64,000 nt of DNA from Streptomyces colonosanans (GTDB taxonomy: Bacteria > Actinomycetota > Actinomycetes > Streptomycetales > Streptomycetaceae): NCBI RefSeq assembly GCF_001866645.1, contig NZ_MLYP01000079.1:25898-89897 (forward strand), read 5' to 3'. Under the pieces are notes generated by a model. The model had not been told where the DNA came from. It saw only the letters and a list, made by a program, of their open reading frames with translations, and did not search any database. This document shows positions 1 through 7,637 of the stretch, piece after piece. How positions within the stretch are numbered: position 1 is the first letter of the stretch; every line of letters starts with the position of its first letter. A program made the position numbers and the translations under genes.

Positions 1-149
1 TCGGCCGGGGTGGTCGGGGACGGCGTCGGGGCCACGATGTACGCGGCGGCCCCCTTCACGGCGCTGCTCCCGCCGCAGGCGGTGGCGCCGGCGGACAGGA
101 TGCAGGAGAGGGCGAGCGCCGGGACGAGGCGACGTATCGGCAGCGGCAC
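1..149 (-). CDS. Putative lipoprotein, N-terminal part only (runs off left edge)
   Basis: The first 49 residues are visible. They form a lipoprotein signal peptide: basic MPLPIRR, a hydrophobic core (LVPALALSCILSAGA), then ATAC with the Cys at residue 25 followed by GGSS, a usual post-lipobox sequence. A Pro/Thr/Ser-rich linker begins near residue 40. The GTG start is chosen because GGAGG lies 6-7 bases upstream. The mature domain is outside the window, so no function can be given. The protein is expected to be anchored to the outer face of the membrane. Confidence 0.7.
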   Translation of the reverse strand, partial: MPLPIRRLVPALALSCILSAGATACGGSSAVKGAAAYIVAPTPSPTTPA

Positions 150-450
150 GGGATCCTCCGGTTCCGGGAAGGGCACGGTTCTCTCGCGGACGGGGAGAAC
201 GCGGCTCCACCGGCAGCCTCACCCGCCCCGCCCGCCCGCACCGCCCAGGCAGGGCCGTTCGGGTGACATCCCTCGCCCCTTGCCCTGGGAAGGGACAAGG
301 GGCGCCCGCACCGGAACGTGCGCCAGTGCCGCGGCAGGCAATGTTCGCCCGTCAAGGAGCAGCGTCATGGGGGCACCTCCCGCTCTGGGTCCCCCCCGCT
401 CAAGCGGAGCCGAGAGTGGGGGGAGAAGCCGAGAGTGGGGGAGCGTGCTC

Positions 451-486
451 TGGGGGTCCCCCCTGCTCGAAGAGCTTGGGGGAGTG
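451..486 (+). repeat. Palindromic GC-rich unit inside MITE copy 1 (unit a)
   Basis: Tgggggtcccccctgctcga followed by agagcttgggggagtg. The two halves fold around gctcgaagagc. The same unit recurs exactly 90 bp downstream with one base difference. Confidence 0.75.
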
Positions 487-540
487 CCGGACGGAAGCCC
501 TCGTACTGGACGTACTCGGGCTTTCGTCTGGCGCGGCGAG

Positions 541-576
541 TGGGGGTCCCCCCTGCTCGAAGAACTTGGGGGAGTG
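541..576 (+). repeat. Palindromic GC-rich unit inside MITE copy 1 (unit b)
   Basis: Identical to unit a at 451-486 except agaac for agagc. Related units occur reversed at 19589-19625, and in diverged form inside the 5' end of the GT4 gene at 3825-3875. Confidence 0.75.
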
Positions 577-617
577 TGCCGGGCGTCGCGACGGGGCGAA
601 CGTCGCCTGCCGCGGCA

Positions 618-1688
618 CTAGCCGCAGCAGTCCGGATCCAGGCCCGGAGGCAGGAGTTCGCCCCCGAAGACCGCGCAGGTCGGCTCGTCGCCACCGAGTG
701 CCGCCACCGCCAGCAGGAGTGAACCCGCCGTCCAGGTGGTGAGTTCCCGGGGCCAGATCGCCTGGTCCTCGAAGACGTAGCCGGTCCAGTACAGACCGGT
801 CTCCGCATCGCGCAGGTGCTGGATCGACTGGAGGATCTCCAGCGCGCGGTCGGACTCGCCCACCGCCCACAGCGCCAGGGCGAGTTCGGCCGACTCGCCG
901 CCGGTCACCCATGGGTTGGGGACGACACAGCGCACACCGAGACCGGGCACCACGAAGCGGTCCCAGTCGGCCTCGATGCGCTCCTTCGCTTCACTGCCGG
1001 TGAGTGCGCCGCCGAGCACCGGGTAGTACCAGTCCATCGAGTAGCGGTCCTTGTCCAGGAACCGCTCGGGGTGCCGGCGTATCGCGTGCTGCAGCGCGCC
1101 CACCGCCAACTCCCAGTCGGGCTGCGGCTCTTCGCGCTGCTCGGCGATGGCCAGCGCACAGCGCAGCGCGTGGTGGATCGAGGAGCAGCCGGTCAGCAGC
1201 GCGTCCGCTGTGTCCGTGCCGTCGTCCTCTCGTTTCCAGCCGATCTGCCCGCCGGCCTGCTGCAGGAGCAGCACGAACTCCACGGCCGCGTACACCGTCG
1301 GCCACATCCGGTCCAGGAACGTGTCGTCACCGGTGGCCAGGTAGTGGTGCCACACCCCGACGGCCGCATAGGCCACGAAGTTGGTCTCGCGGCCGCGGTC
1401 GGTGACCTCCTCCGGGTTCCCGTCGGCGTACGCCGCGTACCACGAGCCGTCCTCGTTCTGGTGCCGTGCCAGCCAGTGGTACGCCCGCTCGGCCGCCGTG
1501 TGCTCCCCGGCCGCGTCCAGCGCCATGGCCGCCTCGACGTGGTCCCACGGGTCGAGGTGGTGCCCACGGAACCACGGTATGGCGCCGTCCTCCCGCTGTA
1601 CGGCGAGGATCCCGCGAACGGTCGCGGCGGCCTGCTCGGCGGTGAGGACCCCGGGCAGCACGAGATGATCGGTCCGGGGGGTGGTCAC
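618..1688 (-). CDS. Alpha/alpha-toroid (prenyltransferase/terpene-cyclase-like) protein, cytosolic
   Basis: A 356-residue protein built of helical repeats, with QxEDGSW-type motifs (REDGAIPWF near residue 37, QNEDGSWY near 78). These are typical of the toroid fold shared by prenyltransferases, squalene cyclases and glycosidases, and annotation pipelines usually call it prenyltransferase. No signal peptide or membrane segment is seen. The GTG start overlaps the methyltransferase stop (GTGA), so the two are translationally coupled. Its place in an operon with GT4 and SAM methyltransferase genes suggests a role in making or modifying a glycosylated lipid or polyketide-like product, but the substrate cannot be read from the sequence. 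Confidence 0.8.
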   Translation of the reverse strand: MTTPRTDHLVLPGVLTAEQAAATVRGILAVQREDGAIPWFRGHHLDPWDHVEAAMALDAAGEHTAAERAYHWLARHQNEDGSWYAAYADGNPEEVTDRGRETNFVAYAAVGVWHHYLATGDDTFLDRMWPTVYAAVEFVLLLQQAGGQIGWKREDDGTDTADALLTGCSSIHHALRCALAIAEQREEPQPDWELAVGALQHAIRRHPERFLDKDRYSMDWYYPVLGGALTGSEAKERIEADWDRFVVPGLGVRCVVPNPWVTGGESAELALALWAVGESDRALEILQSIQHLRDAETGLYWTGYVFEDQAIWPRELTTWTAGSLLLAVAALGGDEPTCAVFGGELLPPGLDPDCCG

Positions 1689-2428
1689 GCGGCGTCCGCC
1701 TCGGGGAGACGGGGCTGGTGGGGCTTGGTCGCGTACGCCACGAAGCTCTTGCCGATGAGCGGGTTCAGCGCCTGCTCGGCCACCCGGGTGGCGAGCGGCT
1801 TCTTCATGATGTCCCAGACCAGGAGCTTGTGGTACGCGCGCACCGGCAGCACCTTGTCGTTGTCGACGCCGAAGGCGCACTTCAGCCACCAGTACGGCGA
1901 GTGCAGCGCGTGCGCGTGGTGCGTGCCGTACGGCCGCAGCCCGGCCTCCCGCATCTTCGCCAGCAGTTCGTCCGCCTTGTAGATGCGGATGTGGCCGCCC
2001 TCGACCTCGTGGTAGGCGTCGGACAAGGTCCAGCAGACCTTCTCGGGGCCGTAGCGCGGGACGGTGATGGCGATGCGACCGCCCGGCTTGAGCACACGGA
2101 CCATCTCGGCAAGGACACCCTTGTCGTCCGGGATGTGCTCCATGACCTCGGAGATGATCACCACGTCGAAGGAGTCGTCGGGGAAGGGCAGCGCGAGGGC
2201 GTCGCCCTCCATGGCGGTCGCGGTGGCGCCCGCCGGTGCCTCACCCGCCTCCTTCATCGCCGCGAACCACTTGGCGACCTCGCGGATCTCCTCGCCGTTC
2301 CGGTCGAGGGCCACGACCTGCGCACCGCGCCGGTAGCACTCGAACGCGTGCCGGCCGGCACCACAGCCGAGGTCCAGGACACGGTCGCCCGGGGCGAGCG
2401 GGAACCGGGAGAAGTCGACGGTCAGCAC
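1685..2428 (-). CDS. Class I SAM-dependent methyltransferase
   Basis: A 247-residue Rossmann-fold methyltransferase. Motif I is VLDLGCGAG (residues 17-25), followed by an acidic loop (VVALDRN) and the SFDVVIISEVMEHIPD post-II region typical of the Methyltransf_11 family (UbiE/CcoA-like). The GTG start lies inside the last codons of the upstream glycosyltransferase gene (7-nt overlap), and its stop overlaps the next start, so the three genes form one coupled operon. The C-terminal third (WWLKCAFGVDNDK onward) is not a standard motif and may set the acceptor. The acceptor is unknown. Confidence 0.85.
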   Translation of the reverse strand: MLTVDFSRFPLAPGDRVLDLGCGAGRHAFECYRRGAQVVALDRNGEEIREVAKWFAAMKEAGEAPAGATATAMEGDALALPFPDDSFDVVIISEVMEHIPDDKGVLAEMVRVLKPGGRIAITVPRYGPEKVCWTLSDAYHEVEGGHIRIYKADELLAKMREAGLRPYGTHHAHALHSPYWWLKCAFGVDNDKVLPVRAYHKLLVWDIMKKPLATRVAEQALNPLIGKSFVAYATKPHQPRLPEADAA

Positions 2429-3912
2429 GTGGCCCTGCTTTCGGGATCGGGGACGACGATTTCTTCGGCGGCGACTGCTTCGTGGTCCGCGGGTGCGGCA
2501 CTTACCGGGGCCGTGGCGGGGGTCCCTCCGGAAGGGCGGAGCCGGGCGCGGGCACCGGTGCCCGCCGTGGAGCCGGCGACCGCCTCCCGGTACCGGGCCA
2601 CCGTTCCCTCGGCGGCGCGGGCCCACGTGAAGTGGCGCAGCACCCGCTCCCGCCCGGCCGCACCGAGCCGTACCCGCAGCTCCGGGTCGCCCAGCAGCCG
2701 GCTCAACCCGGCGGCCAGCGCCCCGGCGTCGCCCGGCGGCACCGCCAGGCAGGTCTCGCCGTCCGGCCCGGCCACCTCCGGTATGGCACCGCCGGTCGTG
2801 GCCACCAGCGGCGTACCGGTCGCCATCGCCTCCGCCGCAGGCAGTGAGAACCCCTCGTACAGCGACGGCACGCACGCCACCTCGGCCGAGCGCACCAGAT
2901 CGACCAGCTCCGCGTCGGAGATGCCCTTGACGAACTCGACGGCGCCTTCCAGCCCGTACCGCTCCATCGCCTGCGCGACCGGGCCTTCCTGCGGCCGCTT
3001 GCCGACGACGACGAGATGCGCCCCGGGGTGCTCGGTCCGTACCTTCGCGAGCGCCTCGATCAGGTACACCAGGCCCTTGAGCGGTACGTCCGCGCTGGAC
3101 GTCGTCACGATCCGGCCCGGCACCTGAGGCACCGACGGGTCCGGCGAGAAGAGGCCGGTGTCGGCGCCGATGTGCACCACATGGACACGGTTCTGGGAGA
3201 CACCCAGGTGATCCACGATCTCCTGGCGGGACGACCCCGAGACGGTGAGGACCGACGGCAGCCGGCGCGCCACCCGCTTCTGCATGCGCGTGAACGCGTA
3301 CCAGCGCCGTACGGACGCCCGCCGCTGCCAGTTCTGAGCCGCGTCAAGCTCCAACTGCCGGTCCACGGTGATGGGGTGGTGGATGGTGGTCACCAGCGGT
3401 GCACCGACATCGCCCAACAGGCCGTATCCGAGCGTCTGGTTGTCGTGCACGATGTCGAAGTCGCCGCGACGGGCGCGCAGATGACGGCGGGCGCGCAGCG
3501 AGAACGTCAGCGGCTCGGGGAAACCTCCGGTCCACATCGTGGCGACCTCGAGGGTGTCGATCCAGTCCCGGTACTCCTCGCGCCCAGGGGTGCGAAAGGG
3601 GTCGGGCTGGCGGTACAGGTCGAGGCTGGGCAGCTCGGTGAGGGACAGCCCCTCCAGGTCCTCACCCTCGTCGAGCACCGGGTACGGCTGCGCGCCGATG
3701 ACCTCGACGCGGTGGCCGAGCCGGACCAGCTCGCGCGAGAGGTGCCGTACGTACACACCCTGACCGCCGCAGAAGGGGTTTCCCTTGTAGGTGAGGAGCG
3801 CGATGCGCAACGGGCGGACTCCCCCGAGTTCCCGGCCTCGCTCGAACAGGGAGGGACCCCCACCGGCGGCCTGGCCCTCCTGGGGACCCGCCTCACTGCC
3901 CTCAGCGGTCAC
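2422..3912 (-). CDS. GT4-family (GT-B fold) glycosyltransferase
   Basis: A 496-residue retaining glycosyltransferase. The N-terminal Rossmann domain opens with RIALLTYKGNPFCGGQGVYV (36-55), whose GGQGVY loop binds the nucleotide sugar. The C-terminal domain has the EGFSLPAAE E-x7-E signature (353-361) and GTPLVATTGGAIPEV. It probably transfers a sugar from an NDP-sugar at the inner membrane face. The GTG at 3912 has a purine-rich region upstream. Residues about 17-32 (GGGPSLFERGRELGGV) are not conserved-looking and derive from a genomic repeat, so translation may start further in or the gene has absorbed the repeat. First gene of the operon opposite the KstR-like regulator. Confidence 0.85.
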   Translation of the reverse strand: MTAEGSEAGPQEGQAAGGGPSLFERGRELGGVRPLRIALLTYKGNPFCGGQGVYVRHLSRELVRLGHRVEVIGAQPYPVLDEGEDLEGLSLTELPSLDLYRQPDPFRTPGREEYRDWIDTLEVATMWTGGFPEPLTFSLRARRHLRARRGDFDIVHDNQTLGYGLLGDVGAPLVTTIHHPITVDRQLELDAAQNWQRRASVRRWYAFTRMQKRVARRLPSVLTVSGSSRQEIVDHLGVSQNRVHVVHIGADTGLFSPDPSVPQVPGRIVTTSSADVPLKGLVYLIEALAKVRTEHPGAHLVVVGKRPQEGPVAQAMERYGLEGAVEFVKGISDAELVDLVRSAEVACVPSLYEGFSLPAAEAMATGTPLVATTGGAIPEVAGPDGETCLAVPPGDAGALAAGLSRLLGDPELRVRLGAAGRERVLRHFTWARAAEGTVARYREAVAGSTAGTGARARLRPSGGTPATAPVSAAPADHEAVAAEEIVVPDPESRATC

Positions 3913-3964
3913 TCTCGGCCCCTTCTCCCTGCCGTTCCCGCGAGATTACGCCGGGACGATAATC

Positions 3965-3978
3965 TAGAACAAGTTTCA
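3965..3978. promoter_or_regulatory. Predicted KstR-type operator
   Basis: The sequence TAGAACAAGTTTCA fits the mycobacterial KstR consensus TNNAACNNGTTNNA at every fixed position. It lies 53 bp upstream of the GT4 start and 148 bp upstream of the TetR gene, inside their divergent promoter region. A single site could control both directions. Confidence 0.7.
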
Positions 3979-4126
3979 GACTTGATCGTTCAGAGGCTCC
4001 GAATCTACCGGCAGGTAAGGGAACCACGAGCGGGGGATCGGGTGATTCGCGCCACGGAGCAGGCCCCTGCCATGCTGTCTGATCATTCACCCTCACCGAC
4101 CGTCACGGAACAACGGAACGGGACCC

Positions 4127-4771
4127 ATGCCTGCGGAAGCCAAGGCGCCAGCCAGTACCGCGAGGGCGGCGGGGCAGCCGGCCTCGCCCCCGCTCACCGA
4201 GCGCCAGGAGGCGCGCCGCCGCCGGATCCTGCACGCGAGCGCGCAACTGGCCGGCCGGGGCGGTTTCGACGCGGTGCAGATGCGCGAGGTCGCCGAGTCC
4301 TCGCAGGTCGCCCTGGGCACGCTGTACCGCTACTTCCCGTCGAAGGTGCACCTTCTGGTCGCGACGATGCAGGACCAGCTGGAGCACATGCACGACACCC
4401 TCAGGAAGAAGCCGCCGGCGGGACAGACGGCGGCGGAGCGGGTGGCGGAGACCTTGATGCGGGCCTTCCGCGCACTGCAGCGCGAGCCGCAGCTGGCCGA
4501 TGCCATGGTCCGCGCCCTGACCTTCGCGGACCGCAGCGTCTCCCCCGAGGTGGACCAGGTCTCCCGCCAGACCACGACGATCATCCTGGACGCGATGGGC
4601 CTGGAGGATCCGACCCCGGACCAGCTGTCGGCGGTCCGCGTGATCGAGCACACCTGGCACTCGGCCCTGATCACCTGGCTCTCCGGGCGCGCCTCCATCG
4701 CCCAGGTCAAGGTCGACCTCGAGACGGTGTGCCGACTGATCGACCTGACGGGGCCGCGAGAGCGGGACTAG
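4127..4771 (+). CDS. KstR-like TetR-family transcriptional regulator
   Basis: A 214-residue TetR repressor. After a disordered Ala/Pro-rich N-terminus (1-25), the helix-turn-helix covers roughly 30-75: RRRRILHASAQLA, then GGFDAVQMREVAESSQVALG, then TLYRYFPSKVHLL. The phrase QMR-VA-VA-GTLYRYFPSKVHLLV is very close to mycobacterial KstR, which represses steroid-catabolism genes and responds to a CoA thioester. The ligand domain also resembles KstR (ADAMVRALTFAD, EVDQV, WLSGRASI). No steroid-degradation genes are nearby. The most likely target is the divergent GT4-methyltransferase-toroid operon plus itself, through the palindrome at 3965-3978. Confidence 0.85.
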   Translation: MPAEAKAPASTARAAGQPASPPLTERQEARRRRILHASAQLAGRGGFDAVQMREVAESSQVALGTLYRYFPSKVHLLVATMQDQLEHMHDTLRKKPPAGQTAAERVAETLMRAFRALQREPQLADAMVRALTFADRSVSPEVDQVSRQTTTIILDAMGLEDPTPDQLSAVRVIEHTWHSALITWLSGRASIAQVKVDLETVCRLIDLTGPRERD

Positions 4772-5067
4772 ACGGGGCCGGACAGGACCCGTCGGCGCCG
4801 TGCGGGCACAAAAATGACCTACGAGACGGGTTTGGGTGACCTTCTGGTCTTTCGACCTTCCAGCCCCTCGGCCGACCTTTGTCGGCCCCAGCGGAAACCG
4901 AAGTTTCACGCTAAAGTCGGCACTTTCCGGTCAAGTTTCCTTGCTCGCCTCGTAGGCGAATTTCAGGATATCTCTCCCGTTGCAGGATAGAAACCCCCTG
5001 TTTCATGATTTTTTGGACACTTCCGGCAGAAGCCCCGGTCATCAGTGGGCACTGAAGCGGGCCGGAG
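4772..5067. other. Intergenic region, AT-richer than average
   Basis: Holds no credible gene. There is a short hairpin ggccgacctttgtcggcc at 4869-4886 that could help end transcription of the TetR gene. Runs such as gattttttgg near 5007 are unusually AT-rich for this chromosome. No promoter was recognised with confidence. Confidence 0.4.
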
Positions 5068-5306
5068 TCAGTCCTGGCCCGCGGAGCGGTGACTCAGCAG
5101 ATCCCCGGGCCGACAGTCCAGCACTTCACAGAGCCGTGTGAGGGTCGTGAAGCGGATCGCCTCGGCTCGCCCGTTCTTGAGAATCGAAAGATTCACATGG
5201 GTGACGCCGACTCGGGCCCCAAGTTCGGCAAGCGTCATCCCCGCTCCTCCAGCAACCGGTCGAGGTGCACCTGGATGGCGTGGCTTTCCTCTGCTTCGGC
5301 TGCCAT
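5068..5306 (-). pseudogene. Frameshifted XRE-family (Cro/CI) DNA-binding protein
   Basis: Two overlapping reading frames together make one small XRE regulator. The first (5306-5235) encodes MAAEAEESHAIQVHLDRLLEERG and then stops. The second starts at ATG 5238 in the next frame and gives MTLAELGARVGVTHVNLSIL through PGDLLSHRSAGQD (56 residues). In intact relatives LDRLLEERGMTLAEL is continuous, so one base appears to be missing from the G-run before ATG. GGATGA still allows coupling of the two pieces. The helix-turn-helix itself is complete, so residual function is possible. A sequencing error is an alternative. Confidence 0.65.
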
Positions 5307-5424
5307 CAGACCGTCCCGTCGAGGTCTTCACGCATGGCGAAGCCGACTCGCATGACTCTGACCGGCCGTGTCCGTGCGCCGCCCGCCTTCGTCCTGCGGG
5401 CGGACGAGGGAAGTGCGACGGGGA

Positions 5425-6090
5425 TCAGAGCAGCGCTCGTATCAAGTCCTCTGCTTCCCCAAGGACTTCGACCTCCCGCCCTGTCATGGTCGGGTTCGCC
5501 GCACGCCGGGCGCGCGCCTTGGCCAGGCCCGCCTCCGTGAGGGCCGACGCCCCCTCCTGCCCCGCGAGCATCGCGGCCAGCAGCTCGCGTACGCCCGCCA
5601 CCTGGGGTTCGCCGAGCAGAGCGACCTGGGCGAGGATCACCGCGGACATGCCCCAGTCGAGGCCGGGCGAGCCCTCCTCGGCGGTGGCCCAGTCGATGAC
5701 CTTCGGACCGTCGGCGGTCATGATCACGTTCAGCGGGTGCAGATCGAGGTGGAGGACGCTGACGGCCGGGTCGGCGAAGCGGCGGGCGGGCAGCGCGTGC
5801 AGGTCGCGCAGCAGCCGCGCGAGCATCGCCCCGCCCTCCTGCGGGCTGAGCCGCCCCTCCAGGAGCGCCTCCCCCATCGTCGGGCCCGTCAGCCGCTCCA
5901 TGACGAGGTCGCTGCGCGTCGCGGACCGTACGCCGGGGACCGGATAGCCGTGGCCCCGGACGTGGTCCATCACCACCGCCTCGGCGGCCGCGTCACCGTA
6001 CGGGTCCCGGTAGCGCCGCAGCACCCACGTCCCGTCGATCTCGTACACATCGGCCATGCGCCCGGACCCGAGCAATCTCCCCGTTGTCAT
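5425..6090 (-). CDS. Aminoglycoside-phosphotransferase-like (APH/choline kinase) protein
   Basis: A 221-residue kinase-fold protein. A degenerate P-loop (GRLLGSGRMADVYEI) near the N-terminus is followed by the catalytic HLDLHPLNVIM (H-x-D-x4-N) and the Mg-binding VIDWATAE near residues 123-150, the two hallmarks of the APH family. The ATG at 6090 (MTTGRLLGSG) is preferred over an upstream in-frame ATG because the kinase fold begins directly after it. Many Streptomyces members act on small alcohols or antibiotics; the substrate here is unknown. It is divergent from the B12-controlled operon. Confidence 0.8.
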   Translation of the reverse strand: MTTGRLLGSGRMADVYEIDGTWVLRRYRDPYGDAAAEAVVMDHVRGHGYPVPGVRSATRSDLVMERLTGPTMGEALLEGRLSPQEGGAMLARLLRDLHALPARRFADPAVSVLHLDLHPLNVIMTADGPKVIDWATAEEGSPGLDWGMSAVILAQVALLGEPQVAGVRELLAAMLAGQEGASALTEAGLAKARARRAANPTMTGREVEVLGEAEDLIRALL

Positions 6091-6167
6091 GACCGGATCG
6101 TATCTGCGCCAGTACGCATGGGGCCCGTCCCGCACAGGCGGCTCCTGGATGCGTCCGTACGGGCCGG

Positions 6168-6305
6168 TAGAGTGTGCGCGTCGTCATCACACCTGAACGA
6201 GGGGAAGCCGGTGCAATTCCGGCGCTGACCCGCAACCGTGTGCCGCCTCACGGCGGTGAGCCGGATCGCCTCGCACAGGACATGACCGGCTCATGCCACC
6301 GGCAG
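6168..6305 (+). ncRNA. Cobalamin (B12) riboswitch
   Basis: The adenosylcobalamin-riboswitch core is clear: gaggggaagccggtgcaatt then ccggcgctgacccgcaaccg at 6199-6238, followed by a variable hairpin (gccgcctcacggcggtgagc) and ccggatcgcctcgcacagga. It lies 110-240 bases upstream of the toroid gene at 6411. It should shut off the ECF operon when B12 is abundant. GC-rich complementary stretches at 6295-6335 may form the expression platform. Boundaries are approximate. Confidence 0.9.
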
Positions 6306-6410
6306 CCCGCCGGCGGCAGGCACCGTCGAGGCATGCGGGGCCGGAGCCGCCCGGTTGCCACCGTGTGCCCGTGCGCCCCGGCCTCCCACAGGGAGAGGCA
6401 TCCGCCGATC

Positions 6411-7637
6411 ATGATCGTTCGCCGCACCGCAGCGGTACTGGCCGCCATAGCCGTGATCGGTGGCGCCCCCGCACCGGCCGCCCTCGCCGCCTCCCCGTCC
6501 CCTTCCCCGGCTCTCCCCTCCGAGCTGTACGGCAGCACGGACCCCACTTACGACGGCGTCTGGCGCCAGTCGTTCGCACTGCTCGCCCAGCACACGGCCG
6601 GTGTGCGGCCGGCCGCGAAGGCCGTGGACTGGCTCACCGGACAGCAGTGCGCGAACGGCGCCTTCGCCCCCTACCGTGCCGACCCGAAGGCCGCGTGCGA
6701 CGCGAAGACTCCCGTCGACACCAACAGCACCGCGGCGGCCGTCCAGGCGCTGGCAGCGCTCGGCGGGCACGACGCCCAGACCGGCAAGGCCGTCTCCTGG
6801 CTGAAGTCCGTGCAGAACGAGGACGGCGGCTGGGGCTTCACCGCGGGCGGCGCGAGCGACACGAACTCCACGTCCGCGGTCATCGGAGCACTGTCCGCCG
6901 CCGGCGGGGCATCGGCACCGCAGGAGGCGAAGTCCGCGAAGGGCCACTCGCCGTACGACGCGCTGGTGAAGCTGTCGATCCCCTGCGACCGGAAGGACGG
7001 CGGCGCGTTTGCCTACCAGCCGGACAAGAAGGGCGAGTTGGCGGCGAACGCGGACGCGACTGCCGCGGGTGTCGTAGCCGCACTGGGCAAGGGCTTCGTG
7101 GCCGGTCCCGGCAAGGAGGCCGGGAGCGCCGCGTGCGCCGGCGGCGACAAGCTCACCCCCGCCGACGCGGCGCACAACGGTGCCGTCCACCTCGCCGGGG
7201 CCCTGAAGAAGACCCCCTACCTGGAGACCGCGCTGCCGGGCGCGAAGCCTCAGCCCGACTACGGCAACACGGCGGACGCGGTCGTCGCCCTCGCCGCGAC
7301 GGGGTCCCCGTCCGCCGCGCAGCGCCCGCTCGAATGGCTGGAGAAGAACGCCGCCGACTGGGCCGCGAAGTCCGGACCAGCCGCATACGCCCAGCTGATC
7401 TTCGCGGCGCACGCGACGGACACCGATCCCCACAACTTCGGCGGCGTGGACCTCGTCGAGAAGCTCAACGCGACGGGCCCGGCCCCGCAGACGGCCGAGA
7501 AGACCAAGAAGACCGACGAGACCCACAAGAAGTCCGACTCCGGCTTCGGCGTCTGGTGGTACGTCGGCGTCTTCGTGGTCGCCGGCATCGGCATCGGCTT
7601 CCTGCTGTCCGGCCGCTCCAGGAAGCAGCAGCCGTGA
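6411..7637 (+). CDS. Secreted, membrane-anchored alpha/alpha-toroid protein, predicted B12-binding
   Basis: A 408-residue protein with a signal peptide (MIVRRTAAVLAAIAVIGGAP to ALA-A near 27), an extracytoplasmic helical-toroid domain with terpene-cyclase-like repeats (VDWLTGQQCANGAF, VSWLKSVQNEDGGWGF near 140), a KTKKTDETHKK linker, and a C-terminal membrane anchor (VWWYVGVFVVAGIGIGFLLS then RSRK, about 380-405). The same toroid fold binds B12 in animal intrinsic factor and transcobalamin. Because this gene directly follows a B12 riboswitch and begins an ECF-transporter operon, a surface cobalamin-capturing role is the best inference. It is not proven by any motif. RBS gggagagg at 6391. Its stop overlaps the next start. 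Confidence 0.75.
   Translation: MIVRRTAAVLAAIAVIGGAPAPAALAASPSPSPALPSELYGSTDPTYDGVWRQSFALLAQHTAGVRPAAKAVDWLTGQQCANGAFAPYRADPKAACDAKTPVDTNSTAAAVQALAALGGHDAQTGKAVSWLKSVQNEDGGWGFTAGGASDTNSTSAVIGALSAAGGASAPQEAKSAKGHSPYDALVKLSIPCDRKDGGAFAYQPDKKGELAANADATAAGVVAALGKGFVAGPGKEAGSAACAGGDKLTPADAAHNGAVHLAGALKKTPYLETALPGAKPQPDYGNTADAVVALAATGSPSAAQRPLEWLEKNAADWAAKSGPAAYAQLIFAAHATDTDPHNFGGVDLVEKLNATGPAPQTAEKTKKTDETHKKSDSGFGVWWYVGVFVVAGIGIGFLLSGRSRKQQP

Larger units (their letters stand above)
324..621. mobile_element. MITE-like non-autonomous element, copy 1
   Basis: About 297 bp with no credible gene, bounded by imperfect terminal inverted repeats of about 29 bp. The left end reads agtgccgcggcaggc then aatgttcgcccgtc (325-353). 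The reverse complement of the right end reads ctagtgccgcggcaggc then gacgttcgccccgtc (590-621). The inside holds two copies of a palindromic unit (451-486 and 541-576) and a cctcgtactggacgtactcg hairpin. A second copy in the opposite orientation lies at 19544-19780, so this is a dispersed repeat. No transposase is encoded. The mobilising element is unknown. Confidence 0.7.

Noticed and set aside
2510..2545. Third MITE-like unit (gggggtccctccggaagggc)
   Set aside because: Only a short stretch matches, and it lies in the 3' coding part of the GT4 gene without the other conserved parts, so it is not listed as an element.
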